Origin: Desulfuromonadales bacterium
GTDB taxonomy: Bacteria > Desulfobacterota > Desulfuromonadia > Desulfuromonadales > BM103
Reading direction: 5' to 3'
DNA length: 15,547 nt
Assembly (NCBI GenBank): GCA_030630015.1
Contig: DAOVNV010000022.1
Coordinates: 1 to 15,547, forward strand
Every line of letters starts with the position of its first letter. Positions within the stretch are counted from its first letter, which is position 1. Of the stretch, positions 12,807 to 15,547 are shown in pieces. Both the position numbers and the translations under genes were made by a program. A model generated the notes under the pieces. The model was not told the DNA's origin and made no database searches. It saw nothing but the letters and a program-made list of their open reading frames with translations.

Positions 12807-13277
12807 ATGCCGAGAAGAAGAGAAGTTCCTAAGCGGATTATACTGCCTGATCCGAAATATCATGACCGTACGGTGGCGAAATTTATCAATGCCCTCATGC
12901 TTGGTGGTAAGAAGAGCGTCGCCGAGCAGATTGTTTACGGTGCTTTCGACCTGGTTCAGGAGCGCTCGGGTGATGAGCCTCTGGAACTGTTCAAGAAGGC
13001 CATTGATAATGTGCGGCCGGTCCTCGAAGTAAAATCCCGCAGGGTTGGTGGTTCGACCTACCAGGTGCCGGTTGAGGTGCGTAGCGAAAGACGCAATGCT
13101 CTTGCCCTGCGCTGGCTCGTTGACAATGCCCGCAAGCGTGGTGAAAAAACCATGCGCGAGCGTCTGGCAGCAGAGTTTCTGGATGCGGCGAACAACCGTG
13201 GCGCGACGGTCAAGAAAAAAGAAGATACTCACCGTATGGCCGAAGCCAACAAGGCTTTCGCGCACTACCGCTGGTAG
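12807..13277 (+). CDS. rpsG: 30S ribosomal protein S7
   Basis: The 156-residue product matches S7, the protein that organises assembly of the small-subunit head and lies near the E-site tRNA. It begins MPRRREVPKR and contains DPKYHDRTVAKFINALMLGGK (residues 15-35 region), VKSRRVGGSTYQVPVEVR and ALRWLVDNARKRGEKTM, and ends KAFAHYRW. GAGAGG (12796-12801) precedes the ATG by five bases. In E. coli S7 represses the str operon by binding the rpsL-rpsG gap; here that gap is only 22 bases, so an E. coli-type site does not fit within it. fusA follows 23 bases later. Confidence 0.98.
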   Translation: MPRRREVPKRIILPDPKYHDRTVAKFINALMLGGKKSVAEQIVYGAFDLVQERSGDEPLELFKKAIDNVRPVLEVKSRRVGGSTYQVPVEVRSERRNALALRWLVDNARKRGEKTMRERLAAEFLDAANNRGATVKKKEDTHRMAEANKAFAHYRW

Positions 13278-13300
13278 CCGGGTCTGGAGGACTGTAAGCT

Positions 13301-15379
13301 GTGGCACGACTGGTAGCACTTGAAAAAACCCGGAATATCGGCATTATGGCCCACATAGATGCCGGTAAGACCACCACCACCGAGCGGATACTCTATTACA
13401 CGGGCGTCTCGCACAAGATCGGTGAGGTCCATGATGGCGCTGCCACTATGGATTGGATGGAGCAGGAGCAGGAGCGTGGCATTACGATCACCTCTGCGGC
13501 TACGACCTGTTTCTGGAATGACCATCGCGTCAATATTATCGATACCCCCGGGCATGTTGACTTCACAATTGAAGTTGAACGCTCTCTGCGTGTTCTCGAC
13601 GGTGCCATCGCCGTGTTCTGTTCGGTTGGTGGCGTAGAACCCCAGTCTGAAACTGTCTGGCGTCAGGCAGACAAGTACAATGTTCCCCGCATAGCATTCA
13701 TCAACAAGATGGACCGCATCGGTGCCGATTTCACTCGCGGTGTTGAAATGATGCGCGACCGTCTTGGGGCCAATCCTGTTCCGCTCCAGATCCCCATTGG
13801 CAAAGAAGAGAACTTCCGCGGCATTGTCGATCTCATCGAAATGAAGGCGATTGTCTGGGATGATGAATCTCTTGGTGCAAAGTTTGAAGAGATTGAGATC
13901 CCCGCCGATCTTCAGGATGAGGCAGAAGTTACGCGCGAAGCGATGCTCGAAGAGGTCTGCTCGCACGATGATGAACTCATGGAGAAGTACCTCGGCGGCG
14001 AAGAGTTGACTGTTGAGGAGATTCGGTCCGGTGTTCGCAAGGCAACCTGCAGCTTGCAGATTAACCCGGTTCTGTGTGGTTCAGCATTCAAGAACAAAGG
14101 CGTTCAGGCTCTGCTCGATGCGGTCGTAGATTTCATGCCTTCGCCGCTTGATGTTCCGGCCATCCAGGGGCTACACCCGGATACCGGTGAAGAGTTGGAT
14201 CGTCCGGCTGATGATAACGGCCCCTTCTCCGCGCTCGCCTTTAAAGTGATGACCGACCCGTTCGTGGGTCAGTTGACCTTCTTCAGGGTTTACTCTGGCG
14301 TCGCTGAATCGGGTGCCCATATCCTGAATGCCACTAAAAACAGGAAAGAGCGCTTCGGCCGTTTGCTCAAGATGCACGCCAACAAGCGTGAAGAGATCAA
14401 AATGGTCTACGCCGGTGATATTGCTGCCGCTGTGGGACTGAAGAGCACCAGTACCGGTGATACGCTTTGTGACACCAAGGACACCTGCTTGCTCGAGTCG
14501 ATAGAGTTCCCTGAGCCGGTTATCCATATTGCTATTGAGCCGAAGACCAAGAGCGACCAGGAGAAGATGGGTACAGGCCTGCAGAAACTCGTTCAGGAGG
14601 ACCCCTCACTGCGGGTTCGTAGTGACGAGGAGACAGGTCAGGTCATCATTTCAGGCATGGGCGAACTTCATCTCGAGGTTATCGTCGACCGTCTCAGGCG
14701 CGAGTTCAAGGTCGAAGCCAATATCGGTGCACCCCAGGTTGCGTATCGTGAGACGATTACCAAGTCTGTAGAAGTGCAGGGTAAGTTTGTTCGCCAGTCC
14801 GGCGGCCGTGGCCAATATGGCGACTGCTGGCTGCGCATCGAGCCCCTTGAGCCAGGCAGTGGTTTCGAATTTGACGATAAAATCAAGGGGGGAGTCATTC
14901 CCAAAGAGTACATCCCGGCGGTTGGCAAGGGGGCCGAAGAGGCTGCCCAGAATGGTGTTATTGCCGGGTTCCAGATGGTTGATATCAAGGTCACTTGCTA
15001 CGACGGTTCTTACCATGATGTCGACTCTTCGGAAATGGCATTCAAAATTGCCGGTTCGATGGGTTTCAAGGCTGGCGCTGCCAAAGCTGGTCCGGTCCTG
15101 CTCGAGCCGGTCATGGCCGTTGAGGTTGTCTGCCCCGACGAATACATGGGTGATGTCATGGGGGATCTGAGTAGTCGCCGTGGCCGCGTGAGCGGTATGG
15201 AGCAGCGCGGGTCTGCCCAGGTGATCAACTCTTTCGTGCCCCTGTCCAGTATGTTCGGTTATGCGACCGATCTGCGCAGTGCAACGCAGGGCCGGGCAAC
15301 CTACACGATGACGTTTGACCATTACGAACAGGTACCGAAGGCTCTGGCTGAAGAATTGGCCGAAAAGAGCAACGGTTGA
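13301..15379 (+). CDS. fusA: Elongation factor G
   Basis: EF-G is the GTPase that drives tRNA-mRNA translocation and, with RRF, ribosome recycling. The 692-residue protein has the full set of GTPase motifs: AHIDAGKT (17-24), RGITI (59-63, switch I), DTPGH (81-85) and NKMD (135-138), with GSA later as G5. Domain IV includes RQSGGRGQYG and the tip region YHDVDSSEMAFKIAGS. Length and motifs fit the housekeeping form. The start is GTG at 13301: an in-frame TAA at 13295-13297 blocks anything longer, TGGAGG (13285-13290) is ten bases upstream, and the next methionine is residue 16, inside the first GTPase strand. tuf follows 41 bases later with no hairpin between. Confidence 0.99.
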   Translation: MARLVALEKTRNIGIMAHIDAGKTTTTERILYYTGVSHKIGEVHDGAATMDWMEQEQERGITITSAATTCFWNDHRVNIIDTPGHVDFTIEVERSLRVLDGAIAVFCSVGGVEPQSETVWRQADKYNVPRIAFINKMDRIGADFTRGVEMMRDRLGANPVPLQIPIGKEENFRGIVDLIEMKAIVWDDESLGAKFEEIEIPADLQDEAEVTREAMLEEVCSHDDELMEKYLGGEELTVEEIRSGVRKATCSLQINPVLCGSAFKNKGVQALLDAVVDFMPSPLDVPAIQGLHPDTGEELDRPADDNGPFSALAFKVMTDPFVGQLTFFRVYSGVAESGAHILNATKNRKERFGRLLKMHANKREEIKMVYAGDIAAAVGLKSTSTGDTLCDTKDTCLLESIEFPEPVIHIAIEPKTKSDQEKMGTGLQKLVQEDPSLRVRSDEETGQVIISGMGELHLEVIVDRLRREFKVEANIGAPQVAYRETITKSVEVQGKFVRQSGGRGQYGDCWLRIEPLEPGSGFEFDDKIKGGVIPKEYIPAVGKGAEEAAQNGVIAGFQMVDIKVTCYDGSYHDVDSSEMAFKIAGSMGFKAGAAKAGPVLLEPVMAVEVVCPDEYMGDVMGDLSSRRGRVSGMEQRGSAQVINSFVPLSSMFGYATDLRSATQGRATYTMTFDHYEQVPKALAEELAEKSNG

Positions 15380-15420
15380 TTAATCTCATTTGAACAAGAT
15401 CAGTATAAGGAGACAGAACG

Positions 15421-15547
15421 ATGGCCAAAGCCAAGTTTGAGCGGACCAAGCCCCATGTCAACATCGGGACGATCGGTCATGTTGACCACGGCAAGACGAC
15501 GTTGACTGCGGCGATCACGAAAGTGTTGGCAACCAAGGGTGGCGCTG
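15421..15547 (+). CDS. tuf: Elongation factor Tu, N-terminal fragment (second tuf copy, 3' end outside window)
   Basis: Forty-two codons are visible before the window ends. They begin MAKAKFERTKPHVN and continue IGTIGHVDHGKTTLTAAIT, with the P-loop GHVDHGKT at residues 19-26, diagnostic of EF-Tu. AAGGAG (15407-15412) lies eight bases before the ATG, within CAGTATAAGGAGACA, the same 15 bases that precede rpoB. It follows fusA as in the classic str operon. With the copy at the window start, it makes a pair of tuf genes in direct orientation about 15 kb apart. Confidence 0.98.
   Translation, partial: MAKAKFERTKPHVNIGTIGHVDHGKTTLTAAITKVLATKGGA

Overview
The window is a conserved core-housekeeping locus of a bacterium, with every gene on the + strand. 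It runs tuf (3' end) - rpmG - tRNA-Trp - secE - nusG - rplK - rplA - rplJ - rplL - rpoB - rpoC - rpsL - rpsG - fusA - tuf (5' end). This order fuses the tufB/secE-nusG/rplKAJL-rpoBC cluster to the str operon, with a tuf gene at each edge. RpoB (1384 aa) and RpoC (1394 aa) carry the lineage inserts typical of Proteobacteria and their relatives. The gene order, the L33-tRNA-Trp-SecE junction, the one-span SecE and the RpoC N-terminus resemble the Desulfuromonadales/Geobacter-Pelobacter group of the former Deltaproteobacteria. That placement comes from remembered families, not a database search, and no genus is claimed.

Positions 1-767 hold the EF-Tu C-terminus, zinc-ribbon L33, tRNA-Trp (CCA anticodon) and the short SecE. 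Positions 786-2516 hold NusG, L11 and L1. Positions 2517-2740 are a structured L10 leader RNA with alternative pairings and a possible mask over the rplJ ribosome-binding site. Positions 2741-3719 hold L10 and L7/L12. The 166-base gap before rpoB contains tandem hairpins and a long bulged stem, where E. coli has an attenuator and an RNase III site. rpoB and rpoC fill 3886-12265; rpoC starts at a forced TTG whose Shine-Dalgarno lies partly in a hairpin. The 147-base gap before rpsL contains a terminator-like hairpin overlapping a consensus -35 box and a second hairpin with a U-rich tail, probably the boundary of the str operon. rpsL, rpsG, fusA and the second tuf follow with short spacers.

The genes cooperate in making RNA polymerase (beta, beta'), coupling it to ribosomes (NusG), building the ribosomal stalk (L10, L7/L12, L11, L1) and decoding head (S12, S7), supplying the two elongation GTPases (EF-Tu, EF-G), and supplying an essential translocon subunit (SecE). 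No gap exceeds 300 bases, and I see no mobile element, CRISPR array or unknown gene. I found no undescribed system. What merits a second look is the RNA-level structure in the intergenic regions and a slightly odd tRNA-Trp.
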